Assembly: GCA_009801015.1 (NCBI GenBank)
Contig: VHZZ01000001.1
Coordinates: forward strand, 822,693 to 849,171
From: Silene noctiflora
Lineage: Eukaryota; Streptophyta; Magnoliopsida; Caryophyllales; Caryophyllaceae
DNA length: 26,479 nucleotides
Direction of reading: 5' to 3'
In this document: piece by piece, positions 1-10,701 of the stretch
How the letters are laid out: each line of letters starts with the position of its first letter
How positions within the stretch are numbered: position 1 is the first letter of the stretch
The notes under the pieces: generated by a model
The model's database searches: none
What the model was told of the DNA's origin: nothing
What the model saw: only the letters and a program-made list of their open reading frames with translations
Made by a program: the position numbers and the translations under genes

Positions 1-36
1 CAACCAATAAGATTTTGACACATAGTAGGTCAATAA

Positions 37-156
37 GGAGGTCAATTTGATCAACCTTGGTCACAAATTGACCTCCATTGGTCACATATTAATCCTCCTA
101 CTTATGTAATTAAGGTGACCAAGCAAGGTCATGACCTAGCAATTGACCTTGCTTGG
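37..156. repeat. Two nested short inverted repeats at the left edge
   Basis: A perfect 12-bp inverted pair lies at 37-48 (GGAGGTCAATTT) and 65-76. A perfect 13-bp pair lies at 119-131 (CCAAGCAAGGTCA) and 144-156. Such stacked hairpins are typical of the end of a MITE or similar element, but the element is cut by the window edge and cannot be classified. Confidence 0.5.
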
Positions 157-1729
157 GGATGGTCTTAGGGGTCTAGGACTTTCATAAGTTGAGTCTGATC
201 GGGGTCTGGCCAGTTCAAGTGTGACGTTTTAAGGTTAGTTCGCTTCAAGTGGGGTCATTTCGAGTTTTGAGTTTGTTAGTCTGGTCATTTTCAGGGCAAT
301 GATTAATAGAGGAAAAAGTACATTTAAAATTATTAAATATTTATAAATTAATTTTGATAATTGATTCTTTATTTTAACGTAAATAATAAAAAGTGTGTTT
401 TCATTATTAGTGATATTAAGTTGTTTAATGACAATTAGAGTTATGTTTTATCGCGTTATTTTTGTATTAAGTGGTTTCAAATTAAATCGAATTAATTATT
501 GGTCAACAATGCTCACTCCATGTTTGGATCGGTCGGGTTATAAGTCATATACGGGTGTTGTAGTTCGGGTCAATTATGTGTCTAGGGACAGATTTTTCGA
601 GCCGGGTCAATTAGGCTGAGTTGATTTTGCTACGTCTTATCAGATGTGGTAACATACAATGTACATAACTTTAAACTATTTAATTGAACATTGATATAGT
701 TAAATATCAGATACCCGCGTAGTTCTTTTCATCGTTGGTCAGTATTTTCTTACATAGTATAATATGAAATTATTGATTAAAGTTAATAATGTTTCTCTTT
801 TCCCCTTTCTAGTTTTTTTTTTTTTTTTTTTTTCTGGTAATTTTTGTGCTTTTTATTTATTTTTTTCAATTTTTCTCCTTTTTTATTTATTTATTTGTGT
901 GTCAGCAAGACGGTTTTTTTTTTTTTTTTTTTTTATTCGTTTTATTTAGGGTTTGATTTGGTTGGGAGTGGTTGTGTTATAGCCAGATATAAAAGAGTCT
1001 CGCTCGGAAGGGCGCGAATGGTGGCGAGCAGTGGGCGAGAGGGGTTTTGTGTTGAGCAAGTCAGATCACTGAGACGGGCAAGACATGTTGATGGTGGGCT
1101 TGATAGGTTGGTACTTGGTTGTGGAGTAGAGTGTTTTTTATTATTTTTAGTTCTCTATGTAATGTGAGATTTATTTGATTTTCTCTATTTTTTTTCGTTT
1201 TGTTATATTTTCTCTCACTATAATAGAGAACACTAGATTTTTTATTTGTATATTGTTTGACAACGTCACTTTAAAAGATTTTACATAGGGTGCTTTATAT
1301 TATGAGCTTGCAGTATCTAATATTTGAAGACGCGACATGAAATAAAATGTCTAAAACATTATTTTTTAAGCTCTCTCTATATATCTAATTCAATGAAATT
1401 GATGGGGGTACATCCATACATATCAAAAGAGAAGATAACATTTTCAAACGATGTAAAAATTGAGTGGCATAGTGTAATTTTTATTTGTCATATAGTTATC
1501 CAAACATTAAATCCCCAAAACTTTAAATTACGATTTACTTTGATATTTAATTAGTTTATATAATATATATTATCTTATGTTGTACTCTAATTTTGTATTT
1601 AATGCTTAAGTTTTATTCAACTTTTTCTTTTTTCTTTTTTTAAATAATAAGGATGATGACATGACTTATTAAAATGCTATTAGAAAGGGGAATGATGAAG
1701 TTTGGTACTTTGTCTAGCCCTTTTTTTTT

Positions 1730-1765
1730 ATAATATATATAGATATATAGATAGATATAGATATT
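1730..1765. repeat. TATAGA/ATAGAT microsatellite
   Basis: A short AT-rich simple repeat made of TATA, TAGATA and ATAGAT words. It is followed by GC-richer sequence (about 1770-1825) that reads like the end of an old dispersed repeat. No function is indicated. Confidence 0.6.
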
Positions 1766-2088
1766 AAAAACCTCACCTGGGTCATGGCCCGCTTGGACCA
1801 GACGTAGCTTCGTCATTGGCTACACAAAGTTTACTGATATTTAATTCTTCACCCAATATGAAATCTATAGGTCAGTCTGACATCATTTCAATTCAATTAA
1901 GCTTATACTTTTACCGTTTGGTTCAGTGCATTCGAATATATAATCTCAGTCTACTTTACCTAAGTCCCCAATTCCTAGTTCCTACCTTGCTCCCTTCAGA
2001 CAATCATTTTCGTCTGAAGGCTTTAGACAGACATATGTAACCCACTCAGAGTCAAATGTGACCTTATTTAAGTGGTAAGTAACATTTT

Positions 2089-2147
2089 TATTTTTTATGG
2101 TATAAAATATGACTCACTTTAATGATCACATTTTACCATAAAAAATA
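2089..2147. repeat. MITE-like hairpin in the PRD1 upstream region
   Basis: The arm at 2089-2112 is the reverse complement of 2126-2147 apart from a 2-base gap; the core ACCATAAAAAATA pairs perfectly with TATTTTTTATGGT. The loop is about 13 bp. A second small perfect inverted repeat, CCTTCAGAC and GTCTGAAGG, lies just upstream at 1993-2020. The pair probably marks a decayed miniature transposon about 220-370 bp before the PRD1 start codon. Confidence 0.5.
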
Positions 2148-2368
2148 ATGACAAAAATCCGCTTAAAAGTTTTAGACGGAATTTGTCATCTGAAACGAGA
2201 ATATGCGCATTGCTACTTGGCCTACTCCCAATTGGAAGACGTTCATAATCCCCTCCAACCTACTGGCGCCACAAATTCAAATTTAAACCGGAAAAACTCC
2301 CCCGCCTCCTCCAATCCTCCGTTATTCACCCTCCCACCATCCTCAACAAACCACCAGTCCACCACAAA

Positions 2369-5300
2369 ATGCAATACACTTACGGCACCGACTCGCAACC
2401 GAACCACAACCTCCCCTCCTCACCCCAACCATGTTCCTCCAACCACCGCGCCAACCTCTCACTCCAAACCGAAGGCGGCGGAACAATCTGCCTTCCCTGT
2501 CTCTCCACCCTACTCTCAAACCCTAATTCTCCGACATTCCACGTCTCCTACGCGTTATCTCAGCTCGCTCTCGCCGTCTCTCAGCCGTGCTTCCTTTCTT
2601 CTCTCCTCAATTTCCACGCTCACCTTGTTATCTCTCCGCTGGTATTGTCGCTATCTTCGTTTCCTGATGATCAGATTGCTCGTCAGGTTGTTGATGTTGT
2701 TGCTGAAATTTCGCGAGCTGGCGGCGTTGAGATTGCTGGCGAGTTTGTTGCGAGGATTGCTGATTTTCTTTGTTCTTGTTCGCTGGTTTGGAGTCGCCGG
2801 CAGTTTTACTCGGTAGTATTCTTTAATCGCGTTGTTTGATCATCTGAAATTATCATTTAAATCTGTTAATTTCTAGTTGAATGCTGTTTTTATTAAGATT
2901 TACGGAGTAATCCGTAGCATTTTGATCATTGTGTTGGATTATTGTGATTAATCAGTGATTATATGAGATTTTTTTTGAAATTTCTATTTGAATGCTGTTT
3001 ACTGTGAGCTTTAGGCAGTAATTTGGAGCGTTTTGATCATTATGTTATACTGTGATTAATCAGTTGATTTATATGAGAAATTTTCGGAAATTTCTATTTG
3101 AATGCTGTTTACGACTGTGAGCGTTACGCAGTATTTTGAAGCGTTTTGATCATTNTGTTGGATTACTGTGATTATGCAGCTGTTTTAAGCGTTTAGATAT
3201 NTTAGATTATTGCGATTAGTCGGTTGATTACAGTGAGAAAATCTGGAAATATCTGCAAGTTTTCGGGTAAATTTAGACTCATCTGCGTTAGAGTTTACAC
3301 TTTTGACCTAGTTCTGTACTTTTGCATTTTGTGTAAATAATTAGGAAATTTTCACTCTAATGTCCTAAATCTGAGTAAAATTTGATTAGGCTGAAATTTT
3401 ACGACAATTTTTTGGTCATTAAAGTCGAAAATAACTCAAATCTCATGACATCAAAGTGGAATTAGTGAAGCCTCAAGACAGCGCAGCAAATTTTGTTCAG
3501 GTTAAGCTTTAGTTAAGCTGATTTTTATTTAATCATATGTTCCTTTGTGGCTTTGTGTATTTTTTATTTGACAAACATTATTATGGTTTTCTTGGAAATT
3601 TAAGCTGGGTAGTAATGTTGTTGCCTTTGGCTGTATGTTAATTTATCACAATAGATAACATCATTTGAGTTGCTCTAATAACTTTCTTTTCATACCTTCT
3701 AGCTACATTGCCTTGGGGTTCTTTTGACTAGTGAGACGGATACTTACGCTTGCATCAAAGATAAAGCTGCCTTAATCCACAACCTTGCCAGGGGTCTACA
3801 GCTGCCGAGGTATCGGCTTAAACAGCAACGTCCTTGAGCACATGATATATTTTGACAATGTATTAGAGTATTACCTTATCATTGATTTCTCTTGAATGCA
3901 GCGAAGAAATTCAAGGGGAGATCATGTTCGTCATATATAGGATATGCATACTCCAGTATTCTACTAAAGACGAGGAAGGTTCTGATGTACTACATGAGCA
4001 TTGTCCCATGATCCTGCAATTGTCACTGAGTGCACTTTTGAAGACTCAAAGAGATGATATTCGATCGAACTGTTTAGGTTTGCCCTTATTTCCTGACTAA
4101 ACATTTGCAGTAGGTACAGTAGGCCCCAATTGGACGCTGATTAAGAGTAGAGGAACTTATGCTTTAGCTCTTACTTGAGAATAAACCGATATATGATTCT
4201 AGCCTGAGGTTTTTGTTTTAGGTTGTTTTTTATTCTTTGTATTCGATCTAACTTTTGGATGAACCTGTTGTATGAAGCTCAATGTCAACCCAATGTTGAT
4301 CTTCTGCAGTTAAAAACAGTAGGACCGGAATAAGGAGCTTCTTTTGAAGTAGTACGGAGAGCGCTGACATAGGATCAGGAATCAGATACCTTTGGTTGGC
4401 TATGGATCCGTTACTGGCAACATTCACTTTCTTCTTAGTTTAAAATAGCCCACCTTAGGTGTTCTTAAGCGCAACTGCACAATCCAAGGGCTCTTGTTTC
4501 CATTGACGATGGAGCCAGAGAATCACCAAATTGACTATGCTTCTTTTAATTGTGAATTTATAGCCATTTGATGAAATTTGGACACAATTTTCATCACGAA
4601 TCATCTAGAAACAACCTTTGAGAGCTGTAACAACACAACACAAGGGTAAGGTAGCGTACATCCCACCCCTTTTATCTTGCCATTTGCAAGAGCTCCTGAG
4701 GTATTGGGGTAATATTGTGGTTCTATACTTTTTCTTCACATGTTTCCTCCTTTTCAAATCTAAGGGTTATTGTTGCATAGTTTTATTTGGAGAATACAAA
4801 TATAGTAGCACAGGCATTGCCTGTGCATGAGGTGTACGCCTTTACCTCGCTTTTTGTCGTCAGAGGCCCTTGTTACCTAGTGCGTCTCACGCTTGTTAAA
4901 GTTAATGTATGAAAATAATCTTTGATTAGTTGTACTGCGTGTTGTTTAATGAACTACGATCTGTTCCTGGATCCATTGGTAAAACATTGGTCTTATTCAT
5001 CACGTAAATATAGCTGACATTAGCGTCTTGAAGGTTGAAGCAAGTTGATCTCACATGGAAAAGAAGCACCACAAGAAGCTTTGTATGCCTTTGTATTCCA
5101 AATTCAGTCAAATTTTAAGGACATATTTGTTTGTGTAGCCCTTCTTAAGGTGTTGAGCCAAAGGGGGTTCCTCTCGGAGGCCTTTTCAACTGACTTCAAC
5201 ATGATGGATACCTGTGAAGCTGATGATTACACACAAAACTCCGAGGTTGAAACAAATGCTTTAAGCAAATTGTTTGCTGAAGCTATAAAATCACCATTGC

Positions 5301-8300
5301 TCTCTCCAGATAACGAGGTTCAAATCACGGCACTAGACTTCATCTTTCAATGTCTGTCACTTGGAGATTGCTCAACCAAGCAAATCCAAATCTTGGTGGA
5401 AGAAAATGTTGCAGATTATGTATTTGAGATCCTAAGGCTATCAGGTATATATGGTCTCTTGACATTTTTATTAGCAGCTCACTTCAAACTATGAATGAAC
5501 AGTTTTTCCACGATAATAAAACGCAGATACAATGACAACATCACCTCATTGCTTCTAGGATTTCTGCAAATATTTATTACAGGCAAAACTTTCATCACAG
5601 TATGTATTTCTCATGCTGCATTACTGTATATCTAAAATGTGATTATTCTTTGTACAGAACGGAAGGACCAAGTTCTTAGCTCATGTCTTCAAGTTCTTGA
5701 TCTTCTATCAACAGCTGAACAAACCTTCAAGCAAAGGCTTGCCATTGGCTTCACAACTTTAGTCTCTGTTCTTCCTCAGGTAACTGAAGTACGGTGTCAT
5801 CCAGTTCAACCTCAGATGCTAAAGCTTGTATTGGATGGTATTTCAAGTTTTCCAGGAGTGGTATCCACAAAAATTATTGAAGAAATAAGCAGTGCCTTAG
5901 GGTTAATGCTTAAACGGTATTCAACAGGAGAATTGGGTATGCTCTCGGAAACATTCATTCTAGTCTGCTCAATCTTTGTTACTCTCATGAAATCTCCTTC
6001 TGCTAGTAGAGTATCAACACTTTTATCTGCAATACAAGATGCATCAAAACATACAATTTTGAGCTCTATGAGTATGTATGAGCAAGAACCCACCTTACTT
6101 CTGCATTCTTTATCTCTATTAAAGGAGGCATGTTCTTTCATTAAGGAAGACAGCTTAGTAAATGGCAATACCGAGATTCAATTGAGGGATTTTGTCATGG
6201 AAATTTGTCAAGAGCACATATTACCATGGTTTATTACTGCCCTCAATGGAATGGAAGAGGAAAGTATTTTGGGGGTATTTGAGACTTTACATTTCATACT
6301 AACACAGAATCATGATCATCAAGTCTCGAAACTTATACACATCATGCTTTCAAACTCTTGGTTCAGCCTGTCTTTTGGATGTTTGGGTTTGTACCCAACA
6401 GAGAAGATGAAACTAAGAGTGTATCTTATGTTTAGTGCACTTGTTATTAATCTTCTTGGAGATGATTGCGGTGAATCCATCCGATCCGTTGTATCTGTTC
6501 TGCCACCTGACCCTGTTGATTTGCTGTTTCTTCTCGGTCAGAAAAGCAACAATAACTTAGAACTATCATCCTGCCAGACTGCAGTATTGCAGATATTATA
6601 TATCAGCTCTTTATATGATGAAATGCAAGTATCTGACTTTGCTTCTCCAGTTTCTTCCAAATTTTGTATGAGATGGTCTCACATGTGAGACGGTCTCATA
6701 CAAAACTCACGGCCATTTTCTGTGTTATTATTCTGTATCTCCTATTAACATTCTTATTTTTTTTATTTTTTTTTATCATCTTTCAGGCTTGCTGACATAA
6801 AATTAGTTTTAACTTCTCTGGAGCAGTATCTGATTTCCAACAGTAACCTCTTGCTCTTCAAAGCCACTGACTCAATTGTCATAGTCCAGATTCTGACTCT
6901 CTATGGTCTATGCAGAAGTACGGCCAAATCGAACTACCTGATTAGTTACAGTCCAGCTGCAGAACACATTTTCTTCCAGTTATTAACGGAACGAGACTGG
7001 GATTTATCTTCATTTAATATTCACCCATCTTCTCTAAAATGGCTGTTTCAACAAGAGAAAATCAGCAAAACACTTTCTGGGAAGATTCTTAAGCTCAGTC
7101 AAAAAACTTGCTCAACAGGGAACCAGGTAAACTGTGGGATCGTGAATTTAGAGGACATTTCACATTTGGTTGCTGTAGGAGACAACATTTTGCCGAAATT
7201 GTTGGTATTAATGATGACAGAGGTTGTAGGGGAAGAAATGGTGATGAATGATGTAATCTCATTACAGCATTTTCTGTCATCAATCATCATCACCTTCCCA
7301 CATGCATCGGATCAGTTGTGCATGCATGGGATGGGGAATGCAGTCCAGAATCTTTGTTCATATATGTTGCATCCTTCCAATATGGAGAACTACATGGTCA
7401 TTTTACACTTCATTTTTATCATTCTAAGCACAGTGAATTCTCAGACACTTGTCGATGATGACGCTTGGCTGAAAGCTGTTATGAAGGTTAGCCATTTAAA
7501 TCCATTCCTACATGTAAAAACTTATATGAGACGGTCTCATGTATGAGTCTGACTATTGACTGTAAAACAGTGATATTCTCTTATAACAGCAGCTTTACTT
7601 CATGTTTTTGCTTGTCTTTTCTGGGCAGCTGTTAGAATCCTTCTCTTCAACTATAACGGCAAATGGGTGGATGGATGAGCATCTCATTTCTATCGGCATC
7701 TTTTCATTGCTTCTGCATCACTCTACTCAAGGAGTACTTACAAAGACTTCAAAATTCATACTTCTGAACACAGCTTTAGCTCGCACCACTGTTGATGAGC
7801 TCACCACAAATGGATCCTCTTCCGTCGAAAAAGTGGATGGAATGCATGCCGAGCAAGCTTTGGTTTTCCTCCTGGTGTTTTATCATTTTTACCTTAAAAG
7901 GTAAGTCGCACACTCAAACCTGGTGAAATGTATTGGCAATACATCCTAGTGGTCGTTTCGTTACCTACTTAAAATGACATGAGTAGTAATTTACGGGAAT
8001 TACAAGTAACTAGTTGGTTGACGAAAACCATGAAAGTTAAAAAGTTTCTTGAAATTTGAAATCGAATTTCTAATTCCTCCATAATGGAGAATGTTACTTA
8101 CCTAGTTTACTAGTGTCACTTAATAAATGAGAATTGCTCTGGAATTCCATTATCTGTGTTCAGCTGGACAACTTTTATGAACTCATGTGAAATGTAGAAT
8201 CATTGAAATTTCATTTTAGTAGGCGTTGTAAATCTGTGGTGAACCAAACGACCACCTAATTACTTCAAGTAGCTTACACTTTTGTACTAGTTTCCAAGCT

Positions 8301-9589
8301 GTTCTACCAGGAACCATCTGCTGGCAAGATTTCTTGGAACCAGTAGCAGAAAGGAGAAGTTCATATCCTTCAATCGGGATTCATTCCCAGGATATATGCA
8401 GGTTTCTGCACTTTGGGTCACCTCTAATCAAGTTGGTTGCCTCACATTGCCTACTCGAGTTACTGCACAAAATCACAGATCAAAAGAACAGCCAACAGAC
8501 TGATTTGAAATGCTCATTTACGTATTTAAGGTCCATGGCCGCTGTACTGGAATCCCTGGTTTTTCATAACAACCCGCGAATTGCCATCAATTGCAGCCTC
8601 TGCTTATCAATAATACTCAGCTGGGAAATGCCTGGTAATCACAGAAATTTAGTGCGAAACAATAACTGGTGTAGAATAATAGTGGAAGAGCTAGCAATGT
8701 CGTTGGCCGTTTCATGTTCACTGGCAACATCTCTAAGTCATCATAGGCCTGCAGTGCATATTGCTATAGCTCTCTTAAAATCAAAGACGACTCCTTTATG
8801 GATGAAATCTGTGTTTGACGAAGGCTGTATATGCATCATTATCCAAAATCTTTCACCTAATAATATAAGTACCGAGGTGGTGGTTTTATTTCAAGAGTTA
8901 TTCCAGTCAGGTTATCTGAAGGCTGATCAAATAGCTAAGGTGAATCATTTATTCCAGGTAATTTTCTTCTATCAACCTCTTCAATGAATTTCGAATTTCG
9001 GTGTCTTGAGAATTGAGATTTAGGTTCATTCTACTCTAATGCCCTCATGTTTGACAAATTTCACTTTGACGCCAAAGATCAAACATTATCCCATCTTGGT
9101 GAAGTTAATTCAAAGCTCAGGATATCAAAGTGAAAATTTACCATGCCGTCAGACGCATTCTGTAGCTTTCAATGTTCAATTCAGACCATCACTTGAACTA
9201 GCTTCGGAAATGGCTGTCCTACTGACTGCTCCTAGACTCTTAATAATAAGACCTGGTTGTCTACTAATAAAACTTAATGTTTCTCCTGCATCCCACAGCT
9301 ATCCGAAATAAATTCCTGCTTTACCATTTTGCTGCACATTGTCTTTCAGGCACGCAGACGATGCCTGCTTATGGGACGCGATGAAGATGAGAGAATGGAA
9401 GAACAAACTCAAAAAGGGATCACCATGGCAAGCGATTTAGGAGATATTTGCGAGTTTCTGCTTCAATTACTATCAACAGAAAATCCAGATCGTACTGACA
9501 ATCACACTGCAAATGCTAAGTTGGTAGAAGAAATAGACTTGTTTTTTAGGCTGATCAAACAAAATGAAGAGACTGAGAGCATGAATTAA
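2369..9589 (+). CDS. PRD1: PRD1, meiotic double-strand break formation protein
   Basis: Nine exons: 2369-2812, 3703-3809, 3902-4077, 5139-5444, 5658-6624, 6787-7486, 7629-7900, 8291-8957 and 9350-9589. Joined, they give 1,292 residues with matching phases at every junction. The family is about 1,300 residues, so the gene looks complete. In Arabidopsis, PRD1 (PUTATIVE RECOMBINATION INITIATION DEFECT 1) is required for SPO11-dependent meiotic breaks and is the plant relative of animal MEI1. The product is a long helical repeat (HEAT/armadillo-like) protein of the meiotic nucleus. An N-terminal Cys22-x3-His26 with Cys41-x2-Cys44 could bind zinc. Diagnostic segments include WSRRQFYS joined to LHCLGVLL across intron 1, EEIQGEIMF, KTQRDDIRSNC, VEENVADYVFEILRLS, LFLLGQKSNNNLELSSCQ and LYGLCRS. 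The start at 2369 gives a family-like N-terminus. Intron 5 (6625-6786) is GC-AG. Identification rests on remembered PRD1 sequence and is strong. Confidence 0.95.
2879..3240 (+). repeat. Triplicated ~110-bp unit in PRD1 intron 1
   Basis: Three successive copies start with GAATGCTGTTT at 2879, 2990 and 3100, giving periods of 111 and 110 bp. Each contains a (C/G)GTTTTGATCATT-like core and a GATTAATCAG-like segment, with moderate divergence between copies. The third copy decays toward 3240. Two undetermined bases (N) occur in the last copy, at 3155 and 3201, probably because the repeat was hard to assemble. It is purely intronic. Confidence 0.8.
3346..3463. mobile_element. MITE-like element, CACTTTGATGTC termini, PRD1 intron 1
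   Basis: The left end at 3346 (AAATTTTCACTCTAATGTC) and the right end at 3447-3463 (GACATCAAAGTGGAATT) are imperfect inverted repeats. The element is about 118 bp with no coding content. The same terminal sequence occurs in intron 8 of this gene (9056-9139), which suggests one small family. Superfamily not determined. Confidence 0.5.
4607..4722 (+). mobile_element. SINE-like remnant in PRD1 intron 3
   Basis: The stretch AAGGGTAAGGTAGCGTACAT followed by a C-rich segment and GGTATTGGGGTAATATTGTGG resembles the body and 3' part of tRNA-derived plant SINEs of the TS/Au type, as I remember them. A second, more decayed copy of the same motif lies in TIC22 intron 3 (about 24774-24846). No clear target site duplication or tRNA-like head was confirmed. 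Confidence 0.5.
4795..4905. repeat. Dispersed repeat fragment with GCACAGGCA hairpin, PRD1 intron 3
   Basis: A short hairpin (GCACAGGCA with TGCCTGTGC, around 4810-4829) is followed by a GC-richer stretch with GAGG, ACGCCT and CTCACGC words unlike the AT-rich intron around it. It looks like part of a dispersed repeat. Class unknown. Confidence 0.3.
6625..6786 (+). other. GC-AG intron (PRD1 intron 5)
   Basis: The donor reads AT|GCAAGT and the acceptor TTTCAG|G. Joining them gives an ATG codon (Met667) followed by LADIKLVLTSLEQY, which continues the PRD1 reading frame. The GT three bases downstream (6628) would leave the frame at phase 0 and hit TGA at once in the next exon, so GC is the only donor nearby that works. 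The GCAAGT donor is the usual context of the minor GC-AG class spliced by the major spliceosome. A 44-bp palindrome lies inside the intron. Confidence 0.85.
6662..6705. repeat. 44-bp near-perfect palindrome (GAGACGGTCTCA type)
   Basis: Each half is 22 bp and the two halves are reverse complements at 20 of 22 positions, with ends TTTTGTATGAGA and TCTCATACAAAA. A shorter relative (ATGAGACGGTCTCAT) sits in PRD1 intron 6 at 7526-7540. Decayed versions seem present in the zinc-finger gene's intron 4 around 11408-11425, 11740-11765 and 12145-12165. This is probably a dispersed palindromic repeat family. Confidence 0.7.
7949..8255. mobile_element. MITE with 3-bp duplication in PRD1 intron 7
   Basis: The left end GTGGTCGTTTCGTTACC and the right end, read on the other strand as GTGGTCGTTTGGTTCACC, form an inverted repeat of about 17 bp with few mismatches. 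Both ends are flanked by CTA (7946-7948 and 8256-8258), a 3-bp target site duplication. The length of 307 bp, absence of coding sequence and 3-bp duplication fit a PIF/Harbinger-like MITE. It nearly fills the 390-bp intron. Confidence 0.75.
9056..9139. mobile_element. MITE-like element, CACTTTGATGTC family, PRD1 intron 8
   Basis: The left end AAATTTCACTTTGACGCC and the right end, whose reverse complement is AAATTTTCACTTTGATAT, pair over about 18 bp. The element is 84 bp and shares its ends with the one in intron 1 (3346-3463). Confidence 0.5.
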
Positions 9590-10055
9590 GGGTTTTGGTT
9601 ATAGGCGAAAAGTTACAGATTTATTTTGTCGAAAATTGAAAAAAAAGAAACATCAGATATTCTTGTAGAATGAACAAAAGTTGTACAAATGTTCAGTAAA
9701 TGAAAGAATGTCAATCACTTAGAAGTTGGAACCTCTACAAACAGCTGAGAGCATTGGAATATTTGCGAGTTGCTATCGCCATTTTTCAGTATTTGCTGAA
9801 GTCAGATAGCTTACCTGAAACCAGGATTTTAAACCGTCATTGTCTATGATGCCACATTGCCACTGCCGGTTCAATACACCCAAAAACCATCAGGGAAGAT
9901 TCATTTTACTCGAAAATGTTCCTTGTTGCTGAACATATTGTAAGCCATTATGCTCGCGAGCCAGAGAAGTAACACCTTCTTTTTTACTTGACATTACCAT
10001 AACTGTGGGCACCTTTACAATCTAAGGCGAAGATCCATGGTGCTTTAAAACGAAA
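9590..10055 (+). other. PRD1 3' untranslated region and following spacer
   Basis: This follows the PRD1 stop. It is AT-rich at first, with AATGAACAAA and GTAAATGAAAG words near 9670-9710 that could serve as weak polyadenylation signals; there is no perfect AATAAA. Nothing else could be assigned up to the orphan fragment that follows. Confidence 0.4.
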
Positions 10056-10316
10056 TCAAAGAGTCTCATAAGTCCAGAGCTTCTTCTTTCTCATTTTAGG
10101 CTCAAGCAAAGTAGACATTTCTTCGACAGTCGTATGAAAAAGTCCTTTCCCAAATGCAGCGAAAACCAAAGGATCTGTATTCACTTCAACACCGTTCTCA
10201 AGATATCCGTATTTTCTCCACTCAAACCCGACTTTATTCCCATCGTACAAAATACTGAAAGTAACAAAATCGGGTTCCACTTGAATACGAGGAAGTTCCC
10301 ATCGAAGTCTTCTCTC
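10056..10316 (-). pseudogene. Orphan coding-like fragment, unknown family
   Basis: Read on the minus strand, an 86-codon open frame runs from just after a TAA to a TGA at 10056. Its composition looks like a real globular protein: segments such as RRLRWELPRIQVEPDF, GNKVGFEWRKYGYLENGVEV, TDPLVFAAFGKGLFHTT and PKMRKKKLWTYETL. No suitable ATG starts it; the first possible start is GTG at 10280. On the same strand the upstream DNA belongs to the 3' end of the zinc-finger gene, so upstream exons are unlikely. It is either a last exon or 3' fragment moved here by duplication or transposon capture, or a small gene with a missed first exon. I do not recognise the family. Confidence 0.4.
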
Positions 10317-10701
10317 TTAAAGATTATAGATGATAATGAGCCGAATTAAGGGGGTGATAATTAAGTTACGTTCAGCTCATATTAAGCAAGATAAAACTCC
10401 GGCTCGACTCAACTTTCCCAACCTTTGCAAAAACAAAGGTAATAGTTAATTACCTGAACCGAGAAAAGTACATATAATAGTCAAAACATGAAACAACCAA
10501 GAAGGGCTCAGGCGAAAATCCCGCATATTGCCATCTTCTACATCTCCTACAAATAGACATCTTTAAAAAGCAATACAGCCTCCTGCAATATCTTGTAGTA
10601 TTACACACAACAATCCCACAAAAGGGGTCAAATTCGATCTACTTTCGCTACTTGAATGTCAGTTTTACAGATGCCTCTAATTGTGTATTTCCGTTGCTCA
10701 T
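10317..10701 (-). other. 3' region of the zinc-finger gene
   Basis: This lies immediately downstream of the minus-strand stop codon at 10702 and probably includes its 3' untranslated region. It contains a CGGCTCGACTCAAC stretch (about 10400) like plant dispersed repeats. No open frame of interest was seen. Confidence 0.35.

Larger units (their letters stand above)
1..2368. other. Upstream region of PRD1 without a supported gene
   Basis: I find no gene in this stretch. Open frames are short, overlap poly-T runs (about 812-834 and 914-935) and encode low-complexity Phe-rich peptides. It is AT-rich with inverted repeats near its left end, a TATAGA-type microsatellite around 1730-1765 and a hairpin about 250 bp before the PRD1 start. 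The last few hundred bases should contain the PRD1 promoter and 5' untranslated region; the 150 bp before 2369 are C-rich, as often seen in plant leader sequences. No TATA box can be assigned with confidence. Confidence 0.6.

Noticed and set aside
764..1167. Overlapping open frames with Phe-rich peptides upstream of PRD1
   Set aside because: They are generated by poly-T tracts, have no recognisable protein features and no splice or codon pattern of a gene.
2148..2816. 222-codon open frame overlapping PRD1 exon 1
   Set aside because: It is a shadow in another frame of the exon starting at 2369, which encodes the recognised PRD1 N-terminus; the peptide here is Pro/Ser/Thr-rich and then Leu/Arg-rich low-complexity sequence.
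5779..5790. Donor-like CAG|GTAACT inside PRD1 exon 5
   Set aside because: The frame continues through it with PRD1-like sequence (VLPQVTEVRCHP), so no intron is needed.
6686..6688. In-frame TGA that would break PRD1
   Set aside because: It lies inside the GC-AG intron and is removed by splicing; the gene is not a pseudogene.
7120..7135. Donor-like CAG|GTAAAC inside PRD1 exon 6
   Set aside because: The frame stays open and the following residues fit the family; no intron is needed.
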